DNA of 64,000 nt from Symsagittifera roscoffensis (taxonomy: Eukaryota; Xenacoelomorpha; Acoela; Convolutidae). Shown in pieces: positions 29,013-44,040 of the stretch. Both the position numbers and the translations under genes were made by a program. The notes under the pieces are model-generated. The model ran no database searches. It saw only the letters and a list, made by a program, of their open reading frames with translations, and had not been told where the DNA came from. Position 1 is the stretch's first letter, and each line of letters begins with the position of its first letter. The stretch is from positions 42,005,165-42,069,164 of the forward strand of contig NC_087064.1 in assembly GCF_963678635.1 (NCBI RefSeq). Reading direction: 5' to 3'.

Positions 29013-30558
29013 CCACCGCGACTAACTTTTCGATCATGCCGCGATTAAGTTTTTGAACAAAGCAACTTATTTTTTGACCAAGCCGCAAGTAAATTTTCGA
29101 CCACCGCGACTAAATTTTTGACCATGCCAGACTAATTTTTCGACAACTTCGCGTCTAACGTTTTGACCACCGCGACTAGTTTTTCGACCAGGCTGCGACT
29201 TATTTTTTGATCATCCGACAAATGTTTCGACCACTGCGAATAATTTTTTGACCAGGCAGCGACTATCTTTTGAACGAAGCAACTAATTTTTTGAACGTGC
29301 CCCATCTAAATTTTCGAACACCGCGACTAATTTATCGGCCGCCGCTACCACTTTTTTGACCACGCCGCGATTAATTATTCTACCGCCTAGACTATTTTGA
29401 CGACCACATTGCGACAATTTTTTCAAACAAGCCGCGACTAACTTTTCGACAGCGTCGCGTGTAATGTTTCGACCACCGCGACTAATTTTTCGATCATTCC
29501 GCGACTATGTTTTCCGTACCGCAAATAAGCTTACGACCAACACGACTAAAATTATGACCATGCCATGATTAATTTTTCGACAATGTCGCGTCTATTGTTT
29601 CGACCAACGCGACTAATTTTTCGATCATACCGCGACTAGTTTTTGAATGAAGCAACTAAATTTTTGACCGTGTTGCAACTAAATTTTTGACAGCCGCGAC
29701 TAAATTTTTGACCATGCCGCAATTAATTGTTTAATACAACCGCGGCTAATTCTCGACCGCCGCGACAAATTATTCTACCGCCTAGACTATTTTTTTGACC
29801 ATGTTTTGACTTTTTTGCAATAATGCCGCAACTATCTTTTTGAGAACGTTGCGTCTACTGATTCGACCACCGCGACTAACTTTTCGATCATGCCGCGATT
29901 AAGTTTTTGAACAAAGCAACTTATGTTTTGACCAAGCCGCAAGTAAATTTTCGACCACCGCGACTAAATTTTTGACCATGCCAGACTAATTTTTCGACAA
30001 CTTCGCGTCTAACGTTTTGACCACCGCGACTAGTTTTTCGACCAGGCTGCGACTTATTTTTTGATCATCCGACAAATGTTTCGACCACTGCGAATAATTT
30101 TTTGACCAGGCAGCGACTATCTTTTGAACGAAGCAACTAATTTTTTGAACGTGCCCCATCTAAATTCTTGAACACCGCGACTAATTTATCGGCCGCCGCT
30201 ACCACTTTTTTGACCAAGCCGCGATTAATTATTCTACCGCCTAGACTATTTTGACGATCACATTGCGACAATTTTTTCAAACAAGCCGCGACTAACTTTC
30301 CGACAGCGTCGCGTGTAATGTTTCGACGACCGCGACTCTAATTTTTCTATCATGCCGCGACTAAGTTTTTGAACGAAGCAACAAAATTTTCGACCTCACC
30401 GCATCTAATTTTCCGACCACGGCGACTAAGTTTTTGACCATGCCATGATTAATTTTTCGACAACTGCGCGTCTAAAATTTCGACCACCGCGACTAATTTT
30501 TTAAACATGCTGAGACGAATTTTCGACCACCCGACAAAGGTTTCGACCACTGCAAATG
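29013..30558. repeat. Satellite block G, ~854 bp units
   Basis: The tail of the 2,852 bp unit is repeated here with a spacing of about 854 bp: the GACCATGTTTTGAC anchor lies at 28,943 and 29,797. The block then rejoins material from the middle of block F (near 30,300) before switching to block H at about 30,559. Confidence 0.8.
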
Positions 30559-33500
30559 TTTTCTCGACCGCAGCGACTATTTTTTCGACCATGTCGCGAT
30601 TATGTTTTCAAACTTGTCGCGACTAACGCCTCGACCACCGTGACTAATTTTTTGTACCGCCGCGAATCCTTTCTCGCCCGTTCCGCAACTAATTTTTCGA
30701 CCACCGTGACTGAATTGTCGACCATTTTGTGACTATAATTATTCGACCACCGCGGCTAATTTTTCGATCATGCCGCGACTATGTTTTTGAACGAAGCAAC
30801 TAACTTTTTGACCGTGCCGCAACTAAGCTTACGACCAACACAACTAAATTTATGACATGCCATGATTAATTTTTCGACAACGTCTTGTCTATTGTTTCGA
30901 CCAACGCGACTAATTTTTCGATCATGCCGCGACTAGTTTTTTGAACGTAGCAACTAAACTTTTGACCGGGTCGCAACTATTTTTTCGACAGCCGCGACTA
31001 ATTTTTTGACCATACCGCAATCAATTGTTTAAAAAAACCGCAACTAATTCTCGACCGCCGCGAATAACTTTTCGACCCTGCCGCGACTAAGTTTTTGAAC
31101 GAAGCAACTAATTTTTTGATGGTGCCGTACTGCAACTAAGTTTACGACCAATGCGACTAAATTTTTGACCATGCTATGATTAATTTTTTGACAACGTCGC
31201 ATCTAATGTTTTGACCAATGCGACTAATTTTTCGAACTTTTCGAATACCGCGACTAAGTTTTTGACCAAGCCACGATTAATTTTTTTACCGTCACGACTA
31301 ATGTTTCGCCCACCGCCACTAGTTTTGACTATGCCGCGACTAGTTTTTGTAACCGCTGCAACTAATTTTTCGACCATGCCGCGACTAATTTTTCGACCAT
31401 GCCGCGACTAATTTTTCGACCAACTCGCGTCTAATGTTTAGACCGCCGCGCCTTACTTTTCGACCATTGCGCGACTAATTTTTCGACCGCCGCGACTATT
31501 TTTTTCGACCATGTCGCGACTATTTAATCAAACCTGCCGCGACTATTTTTTCGACAATGTCGCGACTAATGTTTTGACCACCGCGACTATTTTTTCGACT
31601 ATGCCGCGACTAATTCTTCGACCACAGCGACCAAATTGTTGACCACCGCGTCTAATTTTTCGATCATGCCGCGACTAATTTCTTGAACGAAGCAAATAAT
31701 TTTTTGACCGTGCCACAACTAAATTTTCCACCATCGAACTAATTTTTCGACCATTCTTCGACCAATTTTTTGACCACAGCGACTAAATTTTGAACGAAGC
31801 AACTGAGTTTTTGAATGTGCCGCATCTACTTTTTCGACCCGCGACTAATTTTTTGACCGCCTAGACTAATGTTTCCACCATGTCACGGCTATTTAATCAA
31901 ACCTGCCGCGACTATTTTTTCGACATTGTCGCGACTAATGTTTTGACCACCGCGACTACTTTTTCGACCATGCCGCCACTACTTTTTTTGTACCGCTGCG
32001 ACTCATTTTGGTCAATCATGACGCGAATATTTTCTCGACCGCAGCGACTATTTTTTCGACCATGTCGCGATTATGTTTTCAAACTTGTCGCGACTAACGC
32101 CTCGACCACCGTGACTAATTTTTTGTACCGCCGCGAATCCTTTCTCGCCCGTTCCGCAACTAATTTTTCGACCATCGCGACTGAATTGTCGACCATTTTG
32201 TGACTATAATTATTCGACCACCGCGACTAATTTTTCGATCATGCCGCGACTATGTTTTTGAACGAAGCAACTAACTTTTTGACCGTGCCGCAACTAAGCT
32301 TACGACCAACACGACTAAATTTATGACATGCCATGATTAATTTTTCGACAACGTCGCGTCTATTGTTTCGACCAACCGGACTAATTTTTCGATCATGCCG
32401 CGACTAGTTTTTTGAACGTAGCAACTAAACTTTTGACCGGGTCGCAACTAATTTTTCGACAGCCGCGACTAATTTTTTGACCATACCGCAATTAATTGTT
32501 TAATAAAACCGCGACTAATTCTCGACTGCCGCGAATAACTTTTCGACCTTGCCGTGACTAAGTTTTTGAACGAAGCAACTAATTTTTTGATCGTGCCGTA
32601 CTGCAACTAAGTTTACGACCAATGCGACTAAATTTTTGACCATGCTATGATTAATTTTTTGACAACGTCGCATCTAATGTTTTGACCAATGCGACTAATT
32701 TTTCGAACTTTTCGAATACCGCGACTAAGTTTTTGACCAAGCCACGATTAATTTTTTGACCGTCACGACTAATGTTTCGCCCACCGCCACTAGTTTCGAC
32801 TATGCCGCGACTAGTTTTTGTAACCGCTGCAACTAATTTTTCGACCATGCCGCGACTAATTTTTTGACCAACTCGCGTCTAACGTTTTGACCACCGCGAC
32901 TACTTTTTCGACCATGCCGCTACTAATTTTTTTGTACCGCTGCGACTCATTTTGGTCAATCATGACGCGAACATTTTCTCGACCGCAGCGACTATTTTTT
33001 CGACCATGTCGCGATTATGTTTTCAAACTTGTCGCGACTAACGCCTCGACCACCGTGACTAATTTTTTGTACCGCCGCGAATCCTTTCTCGCCCGTTCCG
33101 CAACTAATTTTTCGACCACCGCGACTGAATTGTCGACCATTTTGTGACTATAATTATTCGACCACCGCGACTAATTTTTCGATCATGCCGCGACTATGTT
33201 TTTGAACGGAGCAACTAACTTTTTGACCGTGCCGCAACTAAGCTTACGACCAACACGACTAAATTTATGACATGCCATGATTAATTTTTCGACAACGTCG
33301 CGTCTATTGTTTCGACCAACGCGACTAATTTTTCGATCATGCCGCGACTAGTTTTTTGAACGTAGCAACTAAACTTTTGACCGGGTCGCAACTAATTTTT
33401 CGACAGCCGCGACTAATTTTTTGACCATCCCGCAATTAATTGTTTAATAAAACCGCGACTAATTCTCGACTGCCGCGAATAACTTTTCGACCTTGCCGTG

Positions 33501-36500
33501 ACTAAGTTTTTGAACGAAGCAACTAATTTTTTGATCGTGCCGTACTGCAACTAATTTTTCGACCATGCCGCGACTAATTTTTCGACCAATTCGCGTCTAA
33601 TGTTTCGACCACCGCGCCTTACTTTTCGACCATTGCGCGACTAATTTTTCGACCGCCGCGACTATTTTTTTCGACCATGTCGCGACTATTTAATCAAACC
33701 TGCCGCGACTATTTTTTCTACAATGTCGCGACTAATGTTTTGAACACCGCGACTACTTTTTCGACTATGCCGCGACTAATTCTTCGGCCACAGCGACCAA
33801 TTTGTTGACCACCGCGTCTAATTTTTCGATCATGCCGCCACTAATTTTTTTGTACCGCTGCGACTCATTTTGGTCAATCATGACGCGAATATTTTCTCGA
33901 CCGCAGCGACTATTTTTTCGACCATGTCGCGATTATGTTTTCAAACTTGTGACTAATTTTTTGTACCGCCGCGAATCCTTTCTCGCCCATTCCGCAACTA
34001 ATTTTTCGACCACCGCGACTGAATTTTCGACCATTTTGTGGATATAATTATTCGACCACCGCGACTAATTTTTCGATCATGCCGCGACTATGTTTTTGAA
34101 CGAAGCAACTAACTTTTTGACCGTGCCGCAACTAAGCTTACGACCAACACGACTAAATTTATGACATGCCATGATTAATTTTTTTGACAACGTCGCGTCT
34201 ATTGTTTCGACCAACCGGACTAATTTTTCGATCATGCCGCGACTAGTTTTTTGAACGTAGCAACTAAACTTTTGACCGGGTCGCAACTAATTTTTCGACA
34301 GCCGCGACTAATTTTTTGACCATACCGCAATTAATTGTTTAATAAAACCGCGACTAATTCTCGACTGCCGCGAATAACTTTTCGACCTTGCCGTGACTAA
34401 GTTTTTGAACGAAGCAACTAATTTTTTGATCGTGCCGTACTGCAACTAAGTTTACGACCAATGCGACTAAATTTTTGACCATGCTATGATTAATTTTTTG
34501 ACAACGTCGCATCTAATGTTTTGACCGTCACGACTAATGTTTCGCCCACCGCCACTAGTTTTGACTATGCCGCGACTAGTTTTTGTAACCGCTGCAACTA
34601 ATTTTTCGACCATGCCGCGACTAATTTTTTGACCAACTCGCGTCTAACGTTTTGACCACCGCGACTACTTTTTCGACCATGCCGCCACTAATTTTTTTGT
34701 ACCGCTGCGACTCATTTTGGTCAATCATGACGCGAACATTTTCTCGACCGCAGCGACTATTTTTTCGACCATGTCGCGATTATGTTTTCAAACTTGTCGC
34801 GACTAACGCCTCGACCACCGTGACTAATTTTTTGTACCGCCGCGAATCCTTTCTCGCCCGTTCCGCAACTAATTTTTCGACCACCTCGACTGAGTTGTCG
34901 ACCATTTTCTGACTATAATTAATCGACCACCGCGACTAATTTTTCGATCATGCCGCGACTATGTTTTTGAACGAAGCAACTAACTTTTTGACCGTGCCGC
35001 AACTAAGCTTACAACCAACAAGACTAAATTTATGACATGCCATGATTAATTTTTCGACAACGTCGCGTCTATTGTTTCGACCAACGCGACTAATTTTTCG
35101 ATCATGCCGCGACTAGTTTTTTGAACGTAGCAACTAAACTTTTGACCGGGTCGCAACTAATTTTTCGACAGCCGCGACTAATTTTTTGACCATCCCGCAA
35201 TTAATTGTTTAATAAAACCGCGACTAATTCTCGACTGCCGCGAATAACTTTTCGACCTTGCCGTGACTAAGTTTTTGAACGAAGCAACTAATTTTTTGAT
35301 CGTGCCGTACTGCAACTAATTTTTCGACCATGCCGCGACTAATTTTTCGACCAATTCGCGTCTAATGTTTCGACCACCGCGCCTTACTTTTCGACCATTG
35401 CGCGACTAATTTTTCGACCGCCGCGACTATTTTTTTCGACCATGTCGCGACTATTTAATCAAACCTGCCGCGACTATTTTTTCTACAATGTCGCGACTAA
35501 TGTTTTGACCACCGCGACTACTTTTTCGACTATGCCGCGACTAATTCTTCGACCACAGCGACCAATTTGTTGACCACCGCGTCTAATTTTTCGATCATGC
35601 CGCGACTAATTTCTTCAACGAAGCAAATAATTTTTTGACCGTGCCACAATTAATTTTTCCACCATCGAACTAAATTTTCGACCTTTCTTCGACCAATTTT
35701 TTGACCACAGCGACTAAATTTTCGACCAGTGCGCGACTATATTTTGAAAGAAGCAAGTGAGTTTTTGAATGTGCCGCATCTACTTTTTCGACCCGCGACT
35801 AATTTTTTGACCGCCTAGACTAATGTTTCCACCATGTCACGGCTTTTTAATCAAACCTGCCGCAACTATTTTTTCGACAATGTCGCGACTAACGTTTTGA
35901 CCACCGCGACTACTTTTTCGACCATGCCGCCACTTATTTTTTTGTACCGCTGCGACTCATTTTGGTCAATCATGACGCGAATATTTTCTCGACCGCAGCG
36001 ACTATTTTTTCGACCATGTCGCGATTATGTTTTCAAACTTGTCGCGACTAACGCCTCGACCACCGTGACTAATTTTTTGTACCGCCGCAAATCCTTTCTC
36101 GCCCGTTCCGCAACTAATTTTTCGACCACCTCGACTGAATTGTCGACCATTTTCTGACTATAATTAATCGACCACCGCGACTAATTTTTCGATCATGCCG
36201 CGACTATGTTTTTGAACGAAGCAACTAACTTTTTGACCGTGCCGCAACTAAGCTTACGACCAACACGACTAAATTTATGACATGCCATGATTAATTTTTT
36301 GACAACGTCGCGTCTATTGTTTCGACCGACGCGACTAATTATTCGATCAGGCCGCGACTAGTTTTTTGAACGTAGCAACTAAACTTTTGACCGGGTCGCA
36401 ACTAATTTTTTGACAGCCGCGACTAATTTTTTGACCATACCGCAATTAATTGTTTAATAAAACCGCGACTAATTCTCGACCGCCGCGGATAACTTTTCGA

Positions 36501-39500
36501 CCTTGCCGCGACTAAGTTTTTGAACGAAGCAACTAATTTTTTGATCGTGCCGTACTGCAACTAAGTTTACGACCAATGCGACTAAATTTTTGACCATGCT
36601 ATGATTAATTTTTTGACAACGTCGCATCTAATGTTTTGACCAAGGCGACTAATTTTTCGAACTTTTCGAATACCGCGACTAAGTTTTTCACCAAGCCACG
36701 ATTAATTTTTTGACCGTCACGATTAAAGTTTTTGAACGAAGCAACTAATTTTTTGATCGTGCCGTACTGCAACTAATTTTTCGACCATGCCGCGACTAAT
36801 TTTTCGACCAATTCGCGTCTAATGTTTCGACCACCGCGCCTTACTTTTCGACCATTGCGCGACTAATTTTTCGACCGCCGCGACTATTTTTTTCGACCAT
36901 GTCGCGACTATTTAATCAAACCTGCCGCGACTATTTTTTCTACAATGTCGCGACTAATGTTTTGACCACCGCGACTACTTTTTCGACTATGCCGCGACTA
37001 ATTCTCCGACCACAGCGACCAATTTGTTGACCACCGCGTCTAATTTTTCGATCATGCCGCGACTAACTTCTTCAACGAAGCAAATAATTTTTTGACCGTG
37101 CCACAATTAATTTTTCCACCATCGAACTAAATTTTCGACCTTTCTTCGACCAATTTTTTGACCACAGCGACTAAATTTTCGACCAGTGCGCGACTATATT
37201 TTGAAAGAAGCAAGTGAGTTTTTGAATGTGCCGCATCTACTTTTTCGACCCGCGACTAATTTTTTGACCGCCTAGACTAATGTTTCCACCATGTCACGGC
37301 TTTTTAATCAAACCTGCCGCAACTATTTTTTCGACAATGTCGCGACTAACGTTTTGACCACCGCGACTACTTTTTCGACCATGCCGCCACTTATTTTTTT
37401 GTACCGCTGCGACTCATTTTGGTCAATCATGACGCGAATATTTTCTCGACCGCAGCGACTATTTTTTCGACCATGTCGCGATTATGTTTTCAAACTTGTC
37501 GCGACTAACGCCTCGACCACCGTGACTAATTTTTTGTACCGCCGCAAATCCTTTCTCGCCCGTTCCGCAACTAATTTTTCGACCACCTCGACTGAGTTGT
37601 CGACCATTTTCTGACTATAATTAATCGACCACCGCGACTAATTTTTCGATCATGCCGCGACTATGTTTTTGAACGAAGCAACTAACTTTTTGACCGTGCC
37701 GCAACTAAGCTTACGACCAACACGACTAAATTTATGACATGCCATGATTAATTTTTTGACAACGTCGCGTCTATTGTTTCGACCGACGCGACTAATTATT
37801 CGATCAGGCCGCGACTAGTTTTTTGAACGTAGCAACTAAACTTTTGACCGGGTCGCAACTAATTTTTTGACAGCCGCGACTAATTTTTTGACCATACCGC
37901 AATTAATTGTTTAATAAAACCGCGACTAATTCTCGACCGCCGCGGATAACTTTTCGACCTTGCCGCGACTAAGTTTTTGAACGAAGCAACTAATTTTTTG
38001 ATCGTGCCGTACTGCAACTAAGTTTACGACCAATGCGACTAAATTTTTGACCATGCTATGATTAATTTTTTGACAACGTCGCATCTAATGTTTTGACCAA
38101 GGCGACTAATTTTTCGAACTTTTCGAATACCGCGACTAAGTTTTTCACCAAGCCACGATTAATTTTTTGACCGTCACGATTAATGTTTCGCCCACAGCCA
38201 CTAGTTTCGACTATGCCGCGACTAGTTTTTGTAACCGCTGCAACTAATTTTTTGATCATGCCGCGACTAATTTTTTGACCAACTCGCGTCTAATGTTTCG
38301 ACCACCGCGCCTTACTTTTCGACCATTGCGCGACTAATTTTTTGACCGCCGCGACTATTTTTTTCGACCATGTCGCGACTATTTAATCAAACCTGCCGCG
38401 ACTATTTTTTCTACAATGTCGCGACTAATTTTTTGACCACAGCGACTACTTTTTCGACCATGCCGCGACTAATTCTTCGACCGCAGCGACCAATGTTTCG
38501 ACCACTGGGTCTAATTTTCCGATCATGCCGCGACTAATTTCTAGAACGAAGCAAATAATTTTTTGACCGTGCCACAACTAATTTTTCCACCATCGAACTA
38601 AATTTTCGACCATTCTTCGACCAATTTTTTGACCACAGCGACTAATTTTTCGACCAGTGCGTGACTATATTTTGAACGAAGCAACTGAGTTTTTGAATGT
38701 GCCGCATCTACTTTTTCGACCCGCGACTAATTTTTTGACCGCCTAGACTAATGTTTCCACCATGTCACGGCTATTTAATCAAACCTGCCGCGACTATTTT
38801 TTCGACAATGTCGCGACTAACGTTTTGACCACCGCGACTACTTTTTCGACCATGCCGCCACTAATTTTTTTGTACCGCTGCGACTCATTTTGGTCAATCA
38901 TGACGCGAATATTTTCTCGACCGCAGCGACTATTTTTTTGACCATGTCGCGATTATGTTTTCAAACTTGTCGCGACTAACGCCTCGACCACCGTGACTAA
39001 TTTTTTGTACCGCCGCGAATCCTTTCTCGCCCGTTCCGCAACTAATTTTTTGACCACCGCGACTGAATTGTCGACCATTTTAAGGATATAATTATTCGAC
39101 CACCGCGACTAATTTTTCGATCATGCCGCGACTATGTTTTTGAACGAAGCAACTAACTTTTTGACCGTGCCGCAACTAAGCTTACGACCAACACGACTAA
39201 ATTTATGACATGCCATGATTAATTTTTTGACAACGTCGCGTCTATTGTTTCGACCGACGCGACTAATTATTCGATCAGGCCGCGACTAGTTTTTTGAACG
39301 TAGCAACTAAACTTTTGACCGGGTCGCAACTAATTTTTTGACAGCCGCGACTAATTTTTTGACCATACCGCAATTAATTGTTTAATAAAACCGCGACTAA
39401 TTCTCGACCGCCGCGGATAACTTTTCGACCTTGCCGCGACTAAGTTTTTGAACGAAGCAACTAATTTTTTGATCGTGCCGTACTGCAACTAAGTTTACGA

Positions 39501-42500
39501 CCAATGCGACTAAATTTTTGACCATGCTATGATTAATTTTGTGACAACGTCGCATCTAATGTTTTGACCAATGCGACTAATTTTTCGAACTTTTCGAATA
39601 ACGCGACTAAGTTTTTGACCAAGCCACGATTAATTTTTTGACCGTCACGACAAATGTTTCGCCCACCGCCACTAGTTTCGACTATGCCGCGACTAGTTTT
39701 TGTAACCGCTGCAACTAATTTTTCGACCATGCCGCGACTAATTTTTCGACCAACTCGCGTCTAATGTTTCGACCACAGCGCCTTACTTTTCGACCATTGC
39801 GCGACTAATTTTTCGACCGCCGCGACTATTTTTTTCGACCATGTCGCGACTATTTAATCAAACCTGCCGCGACTATTTTTTCTACAATGTCGCGACTAAT
39901 GTTTTGACCACCGCGACTACTTTTTCGACCATGCCGCGACTAATTCTTCGGCCGCAGCGACCAATGTTTTGACCACCGAGTCTAATTTTTCGATCACTCC
40001 GCGACTATATTTTGAACGAAGCAACTGAGTTTTTGAATGTGCCGCATCTACTTTTTCGACCCGCGACTAATTTTTTGACCGCCTAGACTAATGTTTCCAC
40101 GATGTCACGGCTATTTAATCAAACCTGCCGCGACTATTTTTTCGACAATGTCGCGACTAACGTTTTGACCACCGCGACTACTTTTTCGACCATGCCGCCA
40201 CTAATTTTTTTGTACCGCTGCCACTCATTTTGGTCAATCATGAAGCGAATATTTTCTCGACCGCAGCGAATATTTTTTCGACCATGTCGCGATTATGTTT
40301 TCAAACTTGTCGCGACTAACGCCTCGACCACCGTGACTAATTTTTTGTACCGCCGCGAATCCTTTCTCGCCCGTTCCGCAACTAATTTTTCGACCACCGC
40401 GACTGAATTGTCGACCATTTTGTGACTATAATTATTCGACCACCGCGACTAATTTTTCGATCATGCCGCGACTATGTTTTTGAACGAAGCAACTAACTTT
40501 TTGACCGTGCCGCAACTAAGCTTACGACCAACACGACTAAATTTATGACATGCCATGATTAATTTTTCGACAACGTCGCGTCTATTGTTTCGACCAACGC
40601 GACTAATTTTTCGATCATGCCGCGACTAGTTTTTTGAACGTAGCAACTAAACTTTTGACCGGGTCGCAACTAATTTTTCGACAGCCGCGACTAATTTTTT
40701 GACCATACCGCAATTAATTGTTTAATAAAACCGCGACTAATTCTCGACCGCCGCGAATAACTTTTCGACCTTGCCGCGACTAAGTTTTTGAACGAAGCAA
40801 CTAATTTTTTGATCGTGCCGTACTGCAACTAAGTTTACGACCAATGCGACTAAATTTTTGACTATGCTATGATTAATTTTTTGACAACGTCGCATCTAAT
40901 GTTTTGACCAATGCGACTAATTTTTCGAACTTTTCGAATACCGCGACTAGGTTTTTGACCAAGCCACGATTATTTTTTGACCGTCACGACTAATCTTTCG
41001 CCCACCGCCACTAGTTTCGACTATGCCGCGACTAGTTTTTGTAACCGCTGCGACTAATTTTTCGACCATGCCGCGACTAATTTTTCGACCAACTCGCGTC
41101 TAATGTTTCGACCACCGCGCCGTACTTTTCGACCATTGCGCGACTAATTTTTCGACCACCGCGACTATTTTTTTGACCATGTCGCGACTATTTAATCAAA
41201 CCTGCCGCGACTATTTTTTCGACAATGTCGCGACTAATGTTTTGACCACCGCGACTACTTTTTCGACTATGCCGCGACTAATTCTTCGACCACAGCGACC
41301 AATTTGTTGACCACCGCGTCTAATTTTTCGATCATGCCGCGACTAAATTCTTGAACGAAGCAAATAATTTTTTGACCGTGCGACAACTAATTTTTCCACC
41401 ATCGAACTAAATTTTCGACCTTTCTTCGACCAATTTTTTGACCACAGCGACTAAATTTTTGACCCTTGCGCGACTATATTTTGAACGAAGCAACTGAGTT
41501 TTTGAATGTGCCGCATCTACTTTATCGACCCGCGACTAATTTTTTGACCGCCTAGACTAATGTTTCCACCATGTCACGGCTATTTAATCAAACCTGCCGC
41601 GACTATTTTTTCGACAATGTCGCGACTAACGTTTTGACCACCGCGACTACTTTTTCGACCATGCCGCCACTAATTGTTTTGTACCGCTGCGACTCATTTT
41701 GGTCAATTATGACGCGAATATTTTCTCGACCGCAGCGACTATTTTTTCGACCATGTCGCGATTATGTTTTCAAACTTGTCGCGACTAACGCCTCGACCAC
41801 CGTGACTAATTTTTCGACCATGACGCGACTAATTTTTTGTACCGCGGCGAATCATTTTTCGACCGTGCCGCAACTAATTTTTTGTACCGCCGCGAATCAT
41901 TTCTCGACCGTGCCGCAACCAATTTTTCGACCACCGCGACTGAATTGTCGACCATTTTGTGACTATAAGTATTCGACCACCGCGACTAATTTTTCGATCA
42001 TGCCGCGACTATGTTTTTGAACGAAGCAACTAACTTTTTGACCGTGCCGCAACTAAGCTTACGACCAACACGACTAAATTTATGACATGGCATGATTAAT
42101 TTTTCGACCGTGCCGCCACTAATTTTTTTGTACCGCTGCGATTCATTTTGGTCAATCATGAAGCGAATATTTTCTCGACCGCAGCGAATATTTTTTCGAC
42201 CATGTCGCGATTATGTTTTCAAACTTGTCGCGACTAACGCCTCGACCACCGTGACTAATTTTTTTTGTACCGCCGCGAATCCTTTCTCGCCCGTTCCGCA
42301 ACTAATTTTTCGACCACCGCGACTGAATTGTCGACCATTTTGTGACTATAATTATTCGACCACCGCGACTAATTTTTCGATCATGCCGCGACTATGTTTT
42401 TGAACGAAGCAACTAACTTTTTGACCGTGCCGCAACTAAGCTTACGACCAACACGACTAAATTTATGACATGCCATGATTAATTTTTCGACAACGTCGCG

Positions 42501-42540
42501 TCTATTGTTTCGACCAACGCGACTAATTTTTCGATCATGC
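30559..42540. repeat. Satellite block H, ~1.46 kb units and deletion derivatives
   Basis: The anchor TTTTGGTCAATCATGACGCG lies near 32,006, 32,950, 33,868, 34,715, 35,960, 37,417, 38,888, 40,228, 41,697 and 42,148. Spacings are 944, 918, 847, 1,245, 1,457, 1,471, 1,340, 1,469 and 451 bp. The commonest full unit is therefore about 1.46 kb, and the shorter ones lack blocks of monomers. In some positions the anchor has ATGAAGCG instead of ATGACGCG. Confidence 0.87.
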
Positions 42541-44040
42541 CGCGACTAGTTTTTTGAACGTAGCAACTAAACTTTTGACCGGGTCGCAACTAATTTTTCG
42601 ACAGCCGCGACTAATTTTTTGACCATACCGCAATTAATTGTTTAATAAAACCGCGACTAATTCTCGACCGCCGCGAATAACTTTTCGACCTTGCCGCGAC
42701 TAAGTTTTTGAACGAAGCAACTAATTTTTTGATCGTGCCGTACTGCAACTAAGTTTACGACCAATGCGACTAAATTTTTGACCATGCTATGATTAATTTT
42801 TTGACAACGTCGCATCTAATGTTTTGACCAAGGCGACTAATTTTTCGATCATGCCGCGACTAGTTTTTTGAACGTAGCAACTAAACTTTTGACCGGGTCG
42901 CAACTAATTTTTCGACAGCCGCGACTAATTTTTTGACCATACCGCAATTAATTGTTTAATAAAACCGCGACTAATTCTCGACCGCCGCGAATAACTTTTC
43001 GACCTTGCCGCGACTAAGTTTTTGAACGAAGCAACTAATTTTTTGATCGTGCCGTACTGCAACTAAGTTTACGACCAATGCGACTAAATTTTTGACCATG
43101 CTATGATTAATTTTTTGACAACGTCGCGTCTATTGTTTCGACCAACGCGACTAATTTTTCGATCATGCCGCGACTAGTTTTTTGAACGTAGCAACTAAAC
43201 TTTTGACCGGGTCGCAACTAATTTTTCGACAGCCGCGACTAATTTTTTGACCATACCGCAATTAATTGTTTAATAAAACCGCGACTAATTCTCGACCGCC
43301 GCGAATAACTTTTCGACCTTGCCGCGACTAAGTTTTTGAACGAAGCAACTAATTTTTTGATCGTGCCGTACTGCAACTAAGTTTACGACCAATGCGACTA
43401 AATTTATGACATGCCATGATTAATTTTTCGACAACGTCGCGTCTATTGTTTCGACCAACGCGACTAATTTTTCGACCATGCCGCGACTAGTTTTTTGAAC
43501 GTAGCAACTAAACTTTTGACCGGGTCGCAACTAATTTTTCGACAGCCGCGACTAATTTTTTGACCATACCGCAATTAATTGTTTAATAAAACCGCGACTA
43601 ATTCTCGACCGCCGCGAATAACTTTTCGACCTTGCCGCGACTAAGTTTTTGAACGAAGCAACTAATTTTTTGATCGTGCCGTACTGCAACTAAGTTTACG
43701 ACCAATGCGACTAAATTTTTGACCATGCTATGATTAATTTTTTGACAACGTCGCGTCTATTGTTTCGACCAACGCGACTAATTTTTCGATCATGCCGCGA
43801 CTAGTTTTTTGAACGTAGCAACTAAACTTTTGACCGGGTCGCAACTAATTTTTCGACAGCCGCGACTAATTTTTTGACCATACCGCAATTAATTGTTTAA
43901 TAAAACCGCGACTAATTCTCGACCGCCGCGAATAACTTTTCGACCTTGCCGCGACTAAGTTTTTGAACGAAGCAACTAATTTTTTGATCGTGCCGTACTG
44001 CAACTAAGTTTACGACCAATGCGACTAAATTTTTGACCAA
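42541..44040. repeat. Five tandem 314 bp units inside block H
   Basis: The segment CGCGACTAGTTTTTTGAACG recurs at 42,541, 42,855, 43,169, 43,482 and 43,796, giving spacings of 314, 314, 313 and 314 bp. Copies are close to identical. This is a local expansion of a sub-segment of the 1.46 kb unit and is the youngest-looking expansion on the right side of the array. Confidence 0.9.
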
